Below the pieces are notes generated by a model that was not told the DNA's origin, ran no database searches, and saw only the letters and a list, made by a program, of their open reading frames with translations. A DNA stretch of 33,337 nucleotides from Crenothrix polyspora (GTDB lineage Bacteria; Pseudomonadota; Gammaproteobacteria; Methylococcales; Methylomonadaceae), in assembly GCA_945877505.1 (NCBI GenBank), contig CAMDWT010000023.1, forward strand, positions 1 to 33,337, read 5' to 3'. A program made the position numbers and the translations under genes. Within the stretch, counting starts at the first letter, position 1; each line of letters opens with the position of its first letter. Shown here one piece after another: positions 6,462 through 15,664 of this stretch.

Positions 6462-8413
6462 CTCGCTGGTTTATTGGCCTTAAACGGCAGCATAAGGCCA
6501 TTATTTTAATTAGCGCTGATATTTTCTTTATTGTCTTTGCGCTATGGGCCGCCTTGTCTTTACGCTGGGGAGAGCTCTATATCCCTAAGGGTGATCAATG
6601 GTATTTGTTTGCTGTCGCACCTTTCATAGCCATCCCTATCTTTATAAAATTAGGCTTATACCGAGCAATTATTCGCTATATTGAAATCAAGGCCTTATGG
6701 ACCATTATTCAAGCCACTTCGCTTTATGCGTTAGTCTTTGCCTTTGTTCTTTTTGAATCTGCTATCAAAGTTATTCCTCGCACGGTACCACCGCTAAATT
6801 GGTTGCTGATTATGTTACTAATTGGCAGCAGTCGTTTTTTTGCGCGCTGGTGGCTAGGGGAAACTTATTTTAGATTAAGTGGTATTCGAGGTTCAGCAGA
6901 CATCTACAAAAAAAATGTCGTTATATACGGTGCAGGCAGTGCTGGCGTGCAACTGGCCTCTGCGCTTGCTCACGGACGGGAGTTTAAAGTGGTGGCTTTT
7001 ATCGACGATGATAAGTCACTGCATAAAAGAAAAGTAAATGGCCTACGCATCTATGCACTGAGCTCGTTGGGCTATTTAATCGATCGATATCAAATTTCAG
7101 ATGTTTTATTGGCCATGCCCTCTGTAAAGCGCTCCCGTATCAGTGAGCTTATCCATTTGCTAGAACCTTATGCTCTTCACGTACTATCTATGCCAGGGCT
7201 TTCTGATATCGCTCAAGGCAAAGTCACCGTTGATGCCTTACAAGAAGTTGATATTGCAGATTTATTGGGGCGTGATTGTGTCGCACCCGATCAATCACTC
7301 ATGGAAGCCTCCATTAGCGGCAAAGTGGTTATGGTAACCGGAGCTGGAGGCTCTATAGGCTCAGAACTGTGCCGACAAATAATTCAGTTGCAACCTGCTA
7401 CCCTTATTTTATTTGAAGTCAGTGAGTTCGGACTTTATGCCATTGAAAAAGAGTTACTGTATCTGCTGACTAAGATTAACCCCATTAAGCCCATAGACAT
7501 CATTACCCTTTTAGGCTCAGTGACCGACGCCAATCGTCTTGAGAAAATCTGTACGCTTTATAAAGTACAAACCATTTATCATGCGGCCGCTTATAAACAT
7601 GTGCCCATGGTTGAAAAAAATCCGGGCGAAGCGGTATGGAATAATATTTTTGGTACCTTAAAAACAGCCCAAGCGGCGATTAACGCAAACGTTGAGCTTT
7701 TTGTTTTAATTTCAACCGATAAAGCGGTCAGACCCACGAATACTATGGGCGCCACCAAACGCTTTGCAGAATTAATTTTACAAGCCTTGAGTCTGGATAA
7801 AAAACATAACACCCGATTTACGATGGTTAGATTTGGTAATGTCTTAGGCTCCTCAGGCTCTGTCGTCCCCTTGTTTAGAGAGCAAATAGCCCGAGGCGGC
7901 CCGATAACCATTACAGATGCACGCATTATCCGCTATTTTATGACCATACCGGAGGCATCGCAGTTAGTTATTCAAGCCGGTTCTTTAGGTCAAGGTGGAG
8001 ATGTCTTTGTACTTGATATGGGCGAACCTATCCGAATTCTTGATCTAGCAAAAAGAATGATTCACTTAAGCGGCTTGGAAATAAAAGATGACGCGCATCC
8101 AGAGGGTGAAATCGCCATAAGTTATACAGGCTTGCGACCCGGCGAAAAGCTTTATGAGGAACTGCTAATTGGCGATAATGTTTCGGACACCCGCCATCCA
8201 AGAATCATGCGTGCGGAAGAACTCATTATTCCATGGGAAGAATTAGAAAAGCTGCTTGATTCGTTAGCTAAAGCCACTACTAATGACGATTATGAACAGG
8301 TTAGATCTATCTTAATGAATGCTGTTTCAGGCTTTGCACCGCAATGTAAAATTAGCGACTTACTCTGGCAGCAACGGCATATTACTTCTAAAGAAGCGCA
8401 TACAAACCCATAA
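6446..8413 (+). CDS. WbpM/CapD/FlaA1-type membrane nucleotide-sugar dehydratase
   Basis: This 655-aa protein has about four N-terminal transmembrane helices (roughly 18-125). A first Rossmann-like domain follows (GAGSAGVQLA at 162-171), then a C-terminal short-chain dehydrogenase/epimerase domain with TGAGGSIG at 298-305. The active site shows STDKAVRP and the TMGATKR segment (433-439), in which Met replaces the usual Tyr, as in WbpM-type UDP-GlcNAc 4,6-dehydratases. These enzymes make the 4-keto-6-deoxy sugar needed for QuiNAc- or FucNAc-type residues. The pairing with the upstream WbpL-like transferase mirrors known O-antigen loci. Length is normal and the gene is intact. Confidence 0.9.
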   Translation: MQTRLARWFIGLKRQHKAIILISADIFFIVFALWAALSLRWGELYIPKGDQWYLFAVAPFIAIPIFIKLGLYRAIIRYIEIKALWTIIQATSLYALVFAFVLFESAIKVIPRTVPPLNWLLIMLLIGSSRFFARWWLGETYFRLSGIRGSADIYKKNVVIYGAGSAGVQLASALAHGREFKVVAFIDDDKSLHKRKVNGLRIYALSSLGYLIDRYQISDVLLAMPSVKRSRISELIHLLEPYALHVLSMPGLSDIAQGKVTVDALQEVDIADLLGRDCVAPDQSLMEASISGKVVMVTGAGGSIGSELCRQIIQLQPATLILFEVSEFGLYAIEKELLYLLTKINPIKPIDIITLLGSVTDANRLEKICTLYKVQTIYHAAAYKHVPMVEKNPGEAVWNNIFGTLKTAQAAINANVELFVLISTDKAVRPTNTMGATKRFAELILQALSLDKKHNTRFTMVRFGNVLGSSGSVVPLFREQIARGGPITITDARIIRYFMTIPEASQLVIQAGSLGQGGDVFVLDMGEPIRILDLAKRMIHLSGLEIKDDAHPEGEIAISYTGLRPGEKLYEELLIGDNVSDTRHPRIMRAEELIIPWEELEKLLDSLAKATTNDDYEQVRSILMNAVSGFAPQCKISDLLWQQRHITSKEAHTNP

Positions 8414-8430
8414 CTGTAAGAATTTAAGGC

Positions 8431-8464
8431 AAAAAAAACCCCTATGCGATCCCGCATGGGGGTT
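8431..8464 (-). terminator. Intrinsic terminator for the minus-strand small gene
   Basis: The 12-bp stem AACCCCTATGCG (8437-8448) pairs with CGCATGGGGGTT (8453-8464), with one G-U pair and a four-base loop. Read on the minus strand it is followed by eight T residues, which makes a textbook intrinsic terminator. Read on the plus strand no T-run follows, so it would end the polysaccharide operon only weakly. Confidence 0.8.
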
Positions 8465-8527
8465 GGAATTCAAGCAGAGCATTTATGAGGAGGAACTGCT
8501 TGGAGGTATAACACCAGGAGGTAGTTA
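8431..8527 (-). ncRNA. Candidate CCUCC-motif 3'UTR-derived small RNA
   Basis: The minus-strand transcript after the small membrane protein gene carries three CCUCC motifs (complements of 8517-8521, 8502-8506 and 8489-8493), which match the anti-Shine-Dalgarno sequence. The last lies in the 18-nt loop of a perfect 7-bp hairpin, CAAGCAG/CUGCUUG (8502-8496 with 8477-8471). A strong terminator follows. Small RNAs exposing CCUCC motifs in loops and derived from 3'UTRs of small-protein genes are known in alphaproteobacteria. That this is one is inference; 5' end and expression are unknown. Confidence 0.3.
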
Positions 8528-8677
8528 ACTTTTAACGCTTACTCGCATTACAATATTGCTATAAATAGCAGCAGCGGCAAACAAAACGGTCGAAACAATA
8601 AATTGACCCGAAATAAAACTCCATATTCCAGCAATAAATATTAAGATAATAAATATGTTTTTGTTGAAGTTATTCAT
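8525..8677 (-). CDS. Small two-helix membrane protein, 50 aa
   Basis: An ATG at 8677 opens a 50-codon frame beginning MNNFNKNIFIILIFIAG and ending VMRVSVKS. It has two hydrophobic segments (about residues 9-23 and 27-43) joined by a short SGQ turn, so it is probably an inner-membrane hairpin protein. Upstream on the minus strand is a sigma70-like promoter, TTGTCA (8737-8732), 16 bases, CATAAA (8715-8710). Downstream is an intrinsic terminator. This complete transcription unit between two plus-strand genes supports a real gene. No family was recognised and no strong Shine-Dalgarno sequence is seen. Confidence 0.55.
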   Translation of the reverse strand: MNNFNKNIFIILIFIAGIWSFISGQFIVSTVLFAAAAIYSNIVMRVSVKS

Positions 8678-8814
8678 CTGTTTAATCCAGTAATAAAGTT
8701 TAAAAAATGTTTATGCAAATCCTTTGCTGTTTGACAAATTTTATTGCGTTCTTACATGGTTCATACTATACATTGTTATTTATTGTTTACAATGCGCAAA
8801 ATATTAAATAAATT

Positions 8815-8831
8815 GTTTCTCGATTAGAAAC
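8815..8831. promoter_or_regulatory. Inverted repeat upstream of the LysR gene, possible operator
   Basis: GTTTCT, five bases, AGAAAC forms a perfect inverted repeat 77 bases before the LysR gene start. It fits the loose T-N11-A LysR box (TTTCTCGATTAGAAA) and sits where such regulators bind for autoregulation. The surroundings are AT-rich. The assignment is by position and symmetry only. Confidence 0.35.
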
Positions 8832-8908
8832 TATGTTAATGTCAAGTTTTTATTAGTATACGATACAATTAACAAACCACCCTTTCTCCCCTGATTATCG
8901 AGGCTTAA

Positions 8909-9817
8909 ATGGATAAATTAACCAGTATGACTGTTTTTGTTCGTGTTGCTAAAGCTGGCAGCTTTGCTGGTGGCGCAAGGGACTTAGGGATTTCAAGGGC
9001 GATGGCAACTAAGCATATTATGCAACTTGAAGGCAGCTTAGGGACGCGCCTAATCAATCGCACTACGCGCAGTTTAAGCTTAACGGATGTGGGCGTCTCC
9101 TATCTTGAACGCTGCCAACAGGTGCTGTTAGACGTTGAGGAAATGGAATCAGCGGTAACCCATTTACAAACAGAACCTCGTGGCTTATTAAAAATCAGCG
9201 CGCCACCCGCTATTGGCGCAACCCATATTGCCCGAGCCGTTGCAGAGTTTTTAAAAATTCATACCGACTTAACCGTTGAAATGATTTTACAAGGCAGCCC
9301 AGGTGATTTAATTGATGAGGGCATTGATGTCGCCATTTTTCTTGGCGCTTTAGATGATACCAGTATGGTCGCCAGAAAATTAGCAAGTTCATCCTTAGTT
9401 GTTTGCGGTTCACCGGACTATTTGGCGCGTCATGGCACGCCTAAAACACCTGAAGATTTAGCCAATCATAGCTGCCTTGTGAATTGGGCTATTTCACCCC
9501 GTAATAAATGGCAATTTAAATCGGAAACAGGCCTTAAAGTCATTACAGTGTCCGGAAGAATGCAAGCTAATGCCGCTCACCCTATTCGTATAGCCGCTAT
9601 TAATAGCTTAGGTTTAGTGATGCTTCCTACTTATATTGTCGGTAAAGACATTGAAAATGGCACGCTTAAAGTGGTATTGGAAAATTACCCTTTACCGCCT
9701 TTAGATATCCACGCTGTCTATCCACATAGAAAATATCTATCGGCTAAAGTTAAAACTTTTATGGATTTTTTACAAAGTTGGCTGGAACATCGCGTAAGCA
9801 TGCCGGGAACTGAATAA
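8909..9817 (+). CDS. LysR-family transcriptional regulator
   Basis: This 302-aa protein has the N-terminal winged helix-turn-helix of LysR regulators (MTVFVRVAKAGSFAGGARDL, then LEGSLGTRLINRTTRSLSLT) and a C-terminal two-lobed ligand domain starting near residue 90. The TRSLSLT pattern and the layout resemble the large AaeR/DmlR/CrgA-like group. Target and inducer cannot be predicted. The TAA stop overlaps the next ATG by one base (TAATG), so the methyltransferase gene downstream is probably co-transcribed and could be part of the regulated response. Confidence 0.85.
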   Translation: MDKLTSMTVFVRVAKAGSFAGGARDLGISRAMATKHIMQLEGSLGTRLINRTTRSLSLTDVGVSYLERCQQVLLDVEEMESAVTHLQTEPRGLLKISAPPAIGATHIARAVAEFLKIHTDLTVEMILQGSPGDLIDEGIDVAIFLGALDDTSMVARKLASSSLVVCGSPDYLARHGTPKTPEDLANHSCLVNWAISPRNKWQFKSETGLKVITVSGRMQANAAHPIRIAAINSLGLVMLPTYIVGKDIENGTLKVVLENYPLPPLDIHAVYPHRKYLSAKVKTFMDFLQSWLEHRVSMPGTE

Positions 9818-10395
9818 TGTCGAATATCACCGACAAATGGAATTCGATTTATAATCAAAATAACCCGACGCTGACTACCGTCTCCGCTGTGCTATCAGAA
9901 AATGATTTCTTACTGCCCAAAACAGGAATCGCCTTAGACTTAGCGTGTGGTTTAGGCGCAAATGCCGTGTTTTTAGCCCAGAAAGGATGGGCGGTGACTG
10001 CCTGGGATATTTCCGATGTCGCTATCCATCATTTAAAGGCTTGTACGACGCTACAAGGTTTAAATATCAATGCTTGCCAAGAAAATATCATGGCCGATAG
10101 CTTAGTCGATTGCACTTTTGATGTGATCGTTGTGAGTCGATTTCTTGACCGTACACTAAGTGATGCGATAATAGGCGCATTAAAACCTGATGGATTGCTT
10201 TTTTATCAAACTTTTACCCGAGAAAAAACAAACCAAAATCCTCCCAATAATCCTGACTATCTCCTTGGTTGTGGTGAGATGCTAAAGCTATTTTCACCGT
10301 TAAAAGTCATTTTTTACAGAGAAAATGCCTTAATAGGTAATCAACAACTGGGTTTGAGAAATGAAGCTCAGTTTATCGGACAAAAGCGGCCCTAA
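9817..10395 (+). CDS. Class I SAM-dependent methyltransferase, TehB-like
   Basis: This 192-aa protein has the S-adenosylmethionine-binding motif I, ALDLACGLGANAVFLAQKG (about 39-57), an acidic strand end WDIS (about 66-69) and a post-motif ALKPDGLLFYQTF. The whole resembles small TehB/UbiE-like methyltransferases; many relatives are annotated as tellurite resistance or unknown substrate enzymes. It overlaps the LysR gene by one base and is followed eleven bases later by a rhodanese gene, so the three form an apparent operon. Substrate unknown. Confidence 0.8.
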   Translation: MSNITDKWNSIYNQNNPTLTTVSAVLSENDFLLPKTGIALDLACGLGANAVFLAQKGWAVTAWDISDVAIHHLKACTTLQGLNINACQENIMADSLVDCTFDVIVVSRFLDRTLSDAIIGALKPDGLLFYQTFTREKTNQNPPNNPDYLLGCGEMLKLFSPLKVIFYRENALIGNQQLGLRNEAQFIGQKRP

Positions 10396-10406
10396 TTTAA
10401 AAAACC

Positions 10407-10799
10407 ATGATAGAAAACTTAACGCCACAGCAAACTTGGGACTTATTACAACAACATCCTGACGCTGTATTAATTGATGTGCGCACAAAAATTGAACATG
10501 ATTTTGTTGGGCGCCCTCTTAATGCGTTCCATATCCCTTGGAAAGAAGCACCCGACTGGCAAGTTAATGGACAGTTCGTTAGCTTGGTCGAAAAACAGGT
10601 AGCGTCTAAAAATGCACCCATTTTATTGCTGTGCCGAAGTGGTCAGCGCTCCTTAGATGCCGCAAAGGCTCTTGAAGAAGCAGGTTTTAAACGGCTTATA
10701 AATATTATCGACGGCTTTGAAGGTCCTCTCGATTCACACAACCATCGGGGCAATATTGGCGGCTGGCGCTTCAATAATTTGCCGTGGGTTCAAAGCTAA
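10407..10799 (+). CDS. Single-domain rhodanese-like sulfurtransferase
   Basis: This 130-aa protein is one rhodanese domain. It starts with the DVRTKIEHDFVGRP segment typical of the fold and has the active-site loop LLCRSGQRS, whose Cys would carry the persulfide. The end, GFEGPLDSHNHRGNIGGWR, is found in a common subgroup of bacterial rhodanese-like proteins. It is likely cytoplasmic, since no signal peptide is visible. Its acceptor is unknown. It follows the methyltransferase gene closely. Confidence 0.88.
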   Translation: MIENLTPQQTWDLLQQHPDAVLIDVRTKIEHDFVGRPLNAFHIPWKEAPDWQVNGQFVSLVEKQVASKNAPILLLCRSGQRSLDAAKALEEAGFKRLINIIDGFEGPLDSHNHRGNIGGWRFNNLPWVQS

Positions 10800-10820
10800 T
10801 ATGCTCTCAACCTATCTAAG

Positions 10821-10861
10821 AAGCGGTCCGCTTAATGCATTAACCGTCTTGAGGACCGCTT
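10821..10861 (+). terminator. Hairpin after the rhodanese gene, possible weak terminator
   Basis: AAGCGGTCC (10821-10829) and GGACCGCTT (10853-10861) form a perfect 9-bp stem with a 23-base loop, 21 bases after the rhodanese stop. No T-run follows, so it may be a processing or stability element rather than a true terminator. Confidence 0.4.
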
Positions 10862-10944
10862 ACCTTCAAGCAACAGAAGCCCAGCAAAGATCGTATTAAA
10901 TCGTCCTACACCTATTTTATTTAACCCATTAGAGTACACAAAAA

Positions 10945-12756
10945 GTGATTGAAAAATTAAGAAACATCGCCATTATTGCCCACGTTGACCACGGTAAGAC
11001 GACACTGGTTGACAAACTTCTTCAACAGTCGGGCACCTTTGCTTCACATACCAAAGTGACAGAGCGAATGATGGATTCCAACGATATTGAAAAAGAACGT
11101 GGCATTACCATTCTGGCAAAAAATACAGCACTGGATTGGAATGGCTACCATATTAATATCGTTGATACTCCGGGCCATGCTGACTTTGGTGGCGAAGTAG
11201 AACGCGTATTATCGATGGTTGATTCAGTTTTGCTTTTAGTCGATGCGGTTGATGGCCCCATGCCACAAACTCGCTTTGTAACCCAAAAAGCCTTTGCTTT
11301 AGGTTTAAAGCCGATTGTTGTTATTAATAAAATTGACCGTCCAGGCGCACGTCCTGATTGGGTTGTTGATCAAACATTTGATTTGTTTGATCGTTTAGGT
11401 GCGACTGATGAGCAATTAGATTTCCCTATCGTTTATGCCTCAGCCATCAATGGCTATGCTGGTTTAGAACACACCATTACCGGTGGCGATATGACACCTT
11501 TATTTGAAACCATCATTGAAAAAGTAAGTCCTCCACCTGTCGATATGGAAGGTCCTTTTCAAATGCAAGTTTCCAGCTTAGATTACAACACTTACGTCGG
11601 TGTAATTGGTATTGGTCGTATTCAACGCGGTAGCATTAAACCTAATCAACCCATTACGATTATCAATCGTGAAGGGGTTGAGCGTAAAGGCCGTATGCTG
11701 CAAATTTATGGTTTTCATGGTTTAGAGCGTGTTGAAGTTGCTGATGCGCGCGCTGGCGACATTATTGCTTTTGCGGGTATTGAGAAACTAGAAATCTCTG
11801 ACACGCTTTGCCATCCTGATAACGTAGAAGCGATGAAACCCTTATCGGTTGATGAGCCAACGGTAACCATGACATTTCAGGTTAATAACTCTCCTTTTGC
11901 AGGTAAAGAAGGTAAGTTTGTTACGACTAGACAAATTCGTGATCGTTTAGATAAAGAATTACAACATAACGTTGCCTTAAAAGTTGAAGATACGGCTGAC
12001 CCAGATAAATTTAAAGTTTCAGGTCGTGGTGAATTGCATTTATCGGTATTAATCGAAAACATGCGCCGTGAAGGCTTTGAAATGGGTGTGTCGCGTCCAG
12101 AAGTTATCATCAAAGAAATTGATGGTAAAAAATGCGAACCGTTTGAAATGGTTACTATCGAGGTCGAAGAAGAGCACCAAGGTAGTATTATGGAAAAACT
12201 GGGCGAGCGTAAAGGCGATTTAACCAATATGGTTCCAGATGGTAAAGGTCGTATCCGTTTAGAGTATATGATGCCTTCACGTGGACTGATTGGTTTTCAA
12301 ACTGAATTTATGACAGCCACTTCAGGTTCTGGTTTGCTTTATCATGTATTTGATCATTATGGCCCAATGAAAGCCGGTGAAGTCGGTAATCGTCAACGTG
12401 GCGTTATGATTTCAATGGTAGCCGGTAAAGCGGTGACTTATTCATTGCATCCGTTACAAGAACGTGGCGAATTATTGCTCGTTAATGGCGATGAAATCTA
12501 TGAAGGTATGTTAGTAGGTTTGCATTCTCGTAGTAACGATTTGTGTGTTAATCCCTGTAAGCCTAAACAATTAACCAACGTACGTGCTTCGGGTACAGAT
12601 GAAAGTTTAGTATTGGCAAGAATTCAGAAAATGACGCTAGAACAAGCGCTAGAATTTATCGCTGAAGACGAGTTGGTTGAGGTCACTCCAAAATCAATAC
12701 GTTTACGTAAAAAGTTGTTGACTGAAAATGAGCGTAAAAGAGCGTCTAAAAATTAA
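10945..12756 (+). CDS. typA: Ribosome-associated GTPase TypA/BipA
   Basis: This 603-aa translational GTPase has all G motifs: [12 protein letters not shown] (G1), ERGITI (G2), [14 protein letters not shown] (G3) and [13 protein letters not shown] (G4). EF-G-like domains and the TypA-specific C-terminus follow ([33 protein letters not shown]). TypA binds 70S ribosomes and helps large-subunit assembly and growth in cold or stress. The start is GTG at 10945, since [17 protein letters not shown] is the family N-terminus. The Shine-Dalgarno is weak. Length and motifs are normal. Confidence 0.97.
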   Translation: MIEKLRNIAIIAHVDHGKTTLVDKLLQQSGTFASHTKVTERMMDSNDIEKERGITILAKNTALDWNGYHINIVDTPGHADFGGEVERVLSMVDSVLLLVDAVDGPMPQTRFVTQKAFALGLKPIVVINKIDRPGARPDWVVDQTFDLFDRLGATDEQLDFPIVYASAINGYAGLEHTITGGDMTPLFETIIEKVSPPPVDMEGPFQMQVSSLDYNTYVGVIGIGRIQRGSIKPNQPITIINREGVERKGRMLQIYGFHGLERVEVADARAGDIIAFAGIEKLEISDTLCHPDNVEAMKPLSVDEPTVTMTFQVNNSPFAGKEGKFVTTRQIRDRLDKELQHNVALKVEDTADPDKFKVSGRGELHLSVLIENMRREGFEMGVSRPEVIIKEIDGKKCEPFEMVTIEVEEEHQGSIMEKLGERKGDLTNMVPDGKGRIRLEYMMPSRGLIGFQTEFMTATSGSGLLYHVFDHYGPMKAGEVGNRQRGVMISMVAGKAVTYSLHPLQERGELLLVNGDEIYEGMLVGLHSRSNDLCVNPCKPKQLTNVRASGTDESLVLARIQKMTLEQALEFIAEDELVEVTPKSIRLRKKLLTENERKRASKN

Positions 12757-12764
12757 ATCTATGG

Positions 12765-12788
12765 GGGTCGATCCTCTGTGATCGACCC
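12765..12788 (+). terminator. Hairpin after typA
   Basis: GGGTCGATC (12765-12773) pairs perfectly with GATCGACCC (12780-12788) over a six-base loop, nine bases after the typA stop. The downstream sequence is A-rich rather than T-rich, so it is a partial or processing-type terminator between typA and the his cluster. Confidence 0.55.
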
Positions 12789-12802
12789 AAAGCAAAACTA
12801 GA

Positions 12803-12846
12803 TAAAGTGGGCGCATTTTAGTGCTCACTTTACCTTACCCACTTTA
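12803..12846 (+). promoter_or_regulatory. Alternative hairpins in the hisB leader
   Basis: The segment from 12803 can pair in two ways: 12804-12814 with 12821-12831 (11 pairs, two of them G-U) or 12803-12811 with 12838-12846 (TAAAGTGGG with CCCACTTTA, perfect). The two folds exclude each other and end 11 bases before the hisB start. This could be an attenuator-like switch, but no leader peptide with His codons was found. Confidence 0.3.
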
Positions 12847-12857
12847 TTTAAAAAGTT

Positions 12858-13451
12858 ATGACTCAAAGAATCGCTGAAGTTGAGCGTAATACGCTCGAAA
12901 CCCAAATCACCTGTAAAATTAATCTTGATGGAACAGGCAAAGCCTCTTTTGTAACGGGCGTGCCTTTTCTTGAGCATATGCTAGACCAAATCGCAAGACA
13001 TGGCTTGATTGATATGGATATTAAGGCGAAAGGTGATTTGCATATCGACGCGCATCATACCGTTGAAGATATAGGTATTACTTTAGGACAAGCATTTTCT
13101 CTAGCAATAGGCGACAAAAGAGGACTCTATCGTTATGGGCATTCTTATGTTCCATTGGATGAAGCGTTGTCCAGAGTTGTGATCGATTTTTCGGGTCGTC
13201 CTGGCTTATTCTATGAAGTCAAATATCCAAAAGGCACGATCGGTAATTTTGACGTCGATCTGTTCAGGGAATTTTTTCAGGGCTTTGTCAATCATGCGGG
13301 AGTTTCCTTGCATATTGATAACTTGAAAGGCGCAAACGCCCATCATGTGGCGGAAACTATTTTTAAAGCTTTCGGTCGTGCAATACGCATGGCAATTACC
13401 GCCGACACGCGAATGGCAGGTATAATGCCATCCACTAAAGGCAGTCTTTAG
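12858..13451 (+). CDS. hisB: Imidazoleglycerol-phosphate dehydratase
   Basis: This 197-aa enzyme catalyses the dehydration of imidazoleglycerol phosphate to imidazoleacetol phosphate, the sixth step of histidine synthesis. It shows the two metal-binding His motifs, [16 protein letters not shown] (about 64-79) and [16 protein letters not shown] (about 160-175), and [13 protein letters not shown] near the N-terminus. It is the monofunctional form, without the N-terminal phosphatase domain of enteric HisB. It heads the cluster hisBHAFIE and is followed 28 bases later by hisH. Confidence 0.97.
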   Translation: MTQRIAEVERNTLETQITCKINLDGTGKASFVTGVPFLEHMLDQIARHGLIDMDIKAKGDLHIDAHHTVEDIGITLGQAFSLAIGDKRGLYRYGHSYVPLDEALSRVVIDFSGRPGLFYEVKYPKGTIGNFDVDLFREFFQGFVNHAGVSLHIDNLKGANAHHVAETIFKAFGRAIRMAITADTRMAGIMPSTKGSL

Positions 13452-13479
13452 CCTTACCCCTTAATTTTAAATTGGTTTT

Positions 13480-14121
13480 ATGTCTTCTGTTGCAGTCATT
13501 GATTACGGAATGGGTAATTTGCATTCAATTGCAAAAGCCCTTCAACACGCCGCGCCTGATGTCGATGTTCAAATCGTTGCGGATGCTGAGCTGATTTTAC
13601 AGGCTGACCGCGTGGTCTTTCCTGGGGTTGGAGCGATGCGAGATTGTATGCAAGCGCTTAATCAATCAGGTTTGTCGGATGTTATTCGAACCGTTGCAAA
13701 AACAAAACCCTTACTGGGCATCTGCCTAGGAATGCAGGCTTTATTAACGGCCAGTGAAGAAAATGGCGATACCCAAGGTCTTGGGATTCTTCCTGGAAAA
13801 GTTATTCATTTTTCAGAAGCCCTATTAGACCATCATGGCAATAAGCTTAAAATTCCTCACATGGGCTGGAACCAAGTACATTTTTCAGCACACCCCCTTT
13901 GGGATAATATTCCACAAGATAGTCGTTTTTATTTTGTACATAGCTACTATGCACAACCGGACGACCTATCTTTACTTGCTGCAACCACAGAGTATCCAGA
14001 GCCTTTTGCTTGCGCACTGACTCAGAATAATGTTTTTGCAGTACAATTTCACCCAGAAAAAAGTCAGGCAGTAGGCTTGCAACTACTAAAAAACTTTTTG
14101 CATTGGGATGGTCACATTTAA
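13480..14121 (+). CDS. hisH: Imidazole glycerol phosphate synthase, glutaminase subunit
   Basis: This 213-aa class I glutamine amidotransferase feeds ammonia to HisF. It has [13 protein letters not shown] at the N-terminus, the nucleophile elbow [10 protein letters not shown] with the catalytic Cys (about 83), and the His-Glu pair in [11 protein letters not shown] (about 190). It lies between hisB and hisA, as in many gammaproteobacteria, so subunit partner HisF is encoded close by. Confidence 0.97.
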   Translation: MSSVAVIDYGMGNLHSIAKALQHAAPDVDVQIVADAELILQADRVVFPGVGAMRDCMQALNQSGLSDVIRTVAKTKPLLGICLGMQALLTASEENGDTQGLGILPGKVIHFSEALLDHHGNKLKIPHMGWNQVHFSAHPLWDNIPQDSRFYFVHSYYAQPDDLSLLAATTEYPEPFACALTQNNVFAVQFHPEKSQAVGLQLLKNFLHWDGHI

Positions 14122-14153
14122 CTGTTTTACACGTTGTTAAGGATTTAGTATTT

Positions 14154-14894
14154 ATGTTGTTAATACCCGCTATCGATTTGAAAGAAGGAAAATGTGTCCG
14201 TTTACGTCAAGGACGAATGGACGATAACACGATCTTTTCAGATGATCCCGTAGCTGTTGCTGGACGATGGGTTGCCGCTGGCGCCAAAAGAATTCACCTC
14301 GTTGACTTAGACGGTGCTTTTGCCGGAAAACCCGTCAATGCCGACGTTATTCATGCCATAGTCGCCGCTTTCCCTCATGTTCCCGTACAAATTGGTGGCG
14401 GTATTCGTGATGAAGAAACCATTCAAGCGTATCTTGATGCAGGTGTTGAATACGTTATTATCGGCACTAAAGCTGTTAATGAACCCCATTTTGTTAGGGA
14501 TATGGCCCTAGAATATCCACGCCGTATTATCGTTGGCTTAGATGCAAAAGACGGCAAGGTTGCCATCGATGGCTGGTCGAAATTATCTAAACACGATGTC
14601 ATTGATTTAGCGCAGCAGTTTGAAGCCGATGGCGTAGAAGCCATTATTTACACCGATATCTCCAGAGATGGCATGATGCAAGGTGTCAATGTAGAAGCAA
14701 CCGTTCGTTTGGCGCAAGCCATTAAAATCCCGGTTATTGCTTCGGGTGGCATTACCAATATCGAGGACATTAAAGCCCTAGGTGCAGTCGCCCACGAGGG
14801 CATCATGGGCGCTATTACGGGTCGCGCCATTTACGAAGGCACCCTCGACTTTGCTGAGGCCGAAAAACTCGCCGAAACCTATAATATCGCATGA
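14154..14894 (+). CDS. hisA: ProFAR isomerase
   Basis: This 246-aa TIM-barrel isomerase converts ProFAR to PRFAR in histidine synthesis. It starts [19 protein letters not shown], with the catalytic Asp in AIDLKEG, a second phosphate-binding half with GLDAKDG and [10 protein letters not shown], and IASGGITN. I start the gene at the ATG at 14154, preceded by AAGGA ten bases earlier, because an upstream in-frame start at 14103 would add 17 non-family residues overlapping hisH. The stop overlaps hisF by four bases. Confidence 0.96.
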   Translation: MLLIPAIDLKEGKCVRLRQGRMDDNTIFSDDPVAVAGRWVAAGAKRIHLVDLDGAFAGKPVNADVIHAIVAAFPHVPVQIGGGIRDEETIQAYLDAGVEYVIIGTKAVNEPHFVRDMALEYPRRIIVGLDAKDGKVAIDGWSKLSKHDVIDLAQQFEADGVEAIIYTDISRDGMMQGVNVEATVRLAQAIKIPVIASGGITNIEDIKALGAVAHEGIMGAITGRAIYEGTLDFAEAEKLAETYNIA

Positions 14895-15664
14895 GCTTAG
14901 CTAAACGTATCATTCCCTGCTTAGATGTTGCTAACGGTCGAGTGGTTAAGGGCGTTCAATTTGTTGATATTCGTGATGCGGGCGATCCAGTAGAAATTGC
15001 AAGGCGTTATGACCGTGAAGGGGCTGACGAAATCACCTTTTTGGATATTACTGCGACCCATGATAACCGCGACACGATGGTTCATGTTGTAGAGCAAGTG
15101 GCTAGCCAAGTTTTCATCCCATTAACCGTCGGCGGTGGCATTAGAACGCTAGATGATATTCGGAGAATGCTTAATGCTGGCGCCGATAAAGTAGGTATTA
15201 ATAGTGCAGCCGTTTTCAATCCTGAATTTGTTCGTGAAGCTGCCCAACGTTTTGGTTCGCAATGTATTGTTGTGGCCATTGATGCTAAAAAAGTAAGCCT
15301 CCCAAATGAACCTGAATGCTGGGAAATTTTTACCCATGGCGGACGTAAAGCAACGGGCATAGACGCTATTGGTTGGGCCCAAAAAATGGTCGCCTATGGC
15401 GCAGGAGAAATCTTGTTAACCAGTATGGATAGGGATGGCACACGAGAAGGTTTTGATTTATCCCTAACACGCGCCATTAGTGAATCAGTGAGCGTGCCCG
15501 TCATTGCCTCGGGCGGTGTCGGTAACTTAGAGCATTTAGCTGAAGGCGTACTTCAAGGCAAAGCAGATGCCGTGTTAGCCGCCAGTATTTTTCATTTTGC
15601 TGAATACACCATTCAACAAGCCAAAGAACACATGGCCTCCCGCGGTATCGAGATGCGCTTATGA
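14891..15664 (+). CDS. hisF: Imidazole glycerol phosphate synthase, cyclase subunit
   Basis: This 257-aa TIM-barrel protein uses ammonia from HisH to make imidazole glycerol phosphate and AICAR from PRFAR. Catalytic Asp residues lie in [15 protein letters not shown] (D11) and VVAIDAKK (about 130). Phosphate-binding loops [11 protein letters not shown] and IASGGVGN are visible. It overlaps hisA and hisI by four bases each (ATGA), a sign of translational coupling. It is homologous to hisA, as expected. Confidence 0.97.
   Translation: MSLAKRIIPCLDVANGRVVKGVQFVDIRDAGDPVEIARRYDREGADEITFLDITATHDNRDTMVHVVEQVASQVFIPLTVGGGIRTLDDIRRMLNAGADKVGINSAAVFNPEFVREAAQRFGSQCIVVAIDAKKVSLPNEPECWEIFTHGGRKATGIDAIGWAQKMVAYGAGEILLTSMDRDGTREGFDLSLTRAISESVSVPVIASGGVGNLEHLAEGVLQGKADAVLAASIFHFAEYTIQQAKEHMASRGIEMRL

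Noticed and set aside
8319-8528. 69-codon plus-strand frame ending GGITPGGS
   Set aside because: It starts inside the WbpM-like gene in another frame and runs through the terminator hairpin; its odd end reflects the GGAGG repeats of the segment.
10717-10899. 60-codon frame overlapping the end of the rhodanese gene
   Set aside because: It lies in another frame of a clear gene and crosses an inverted repeat.
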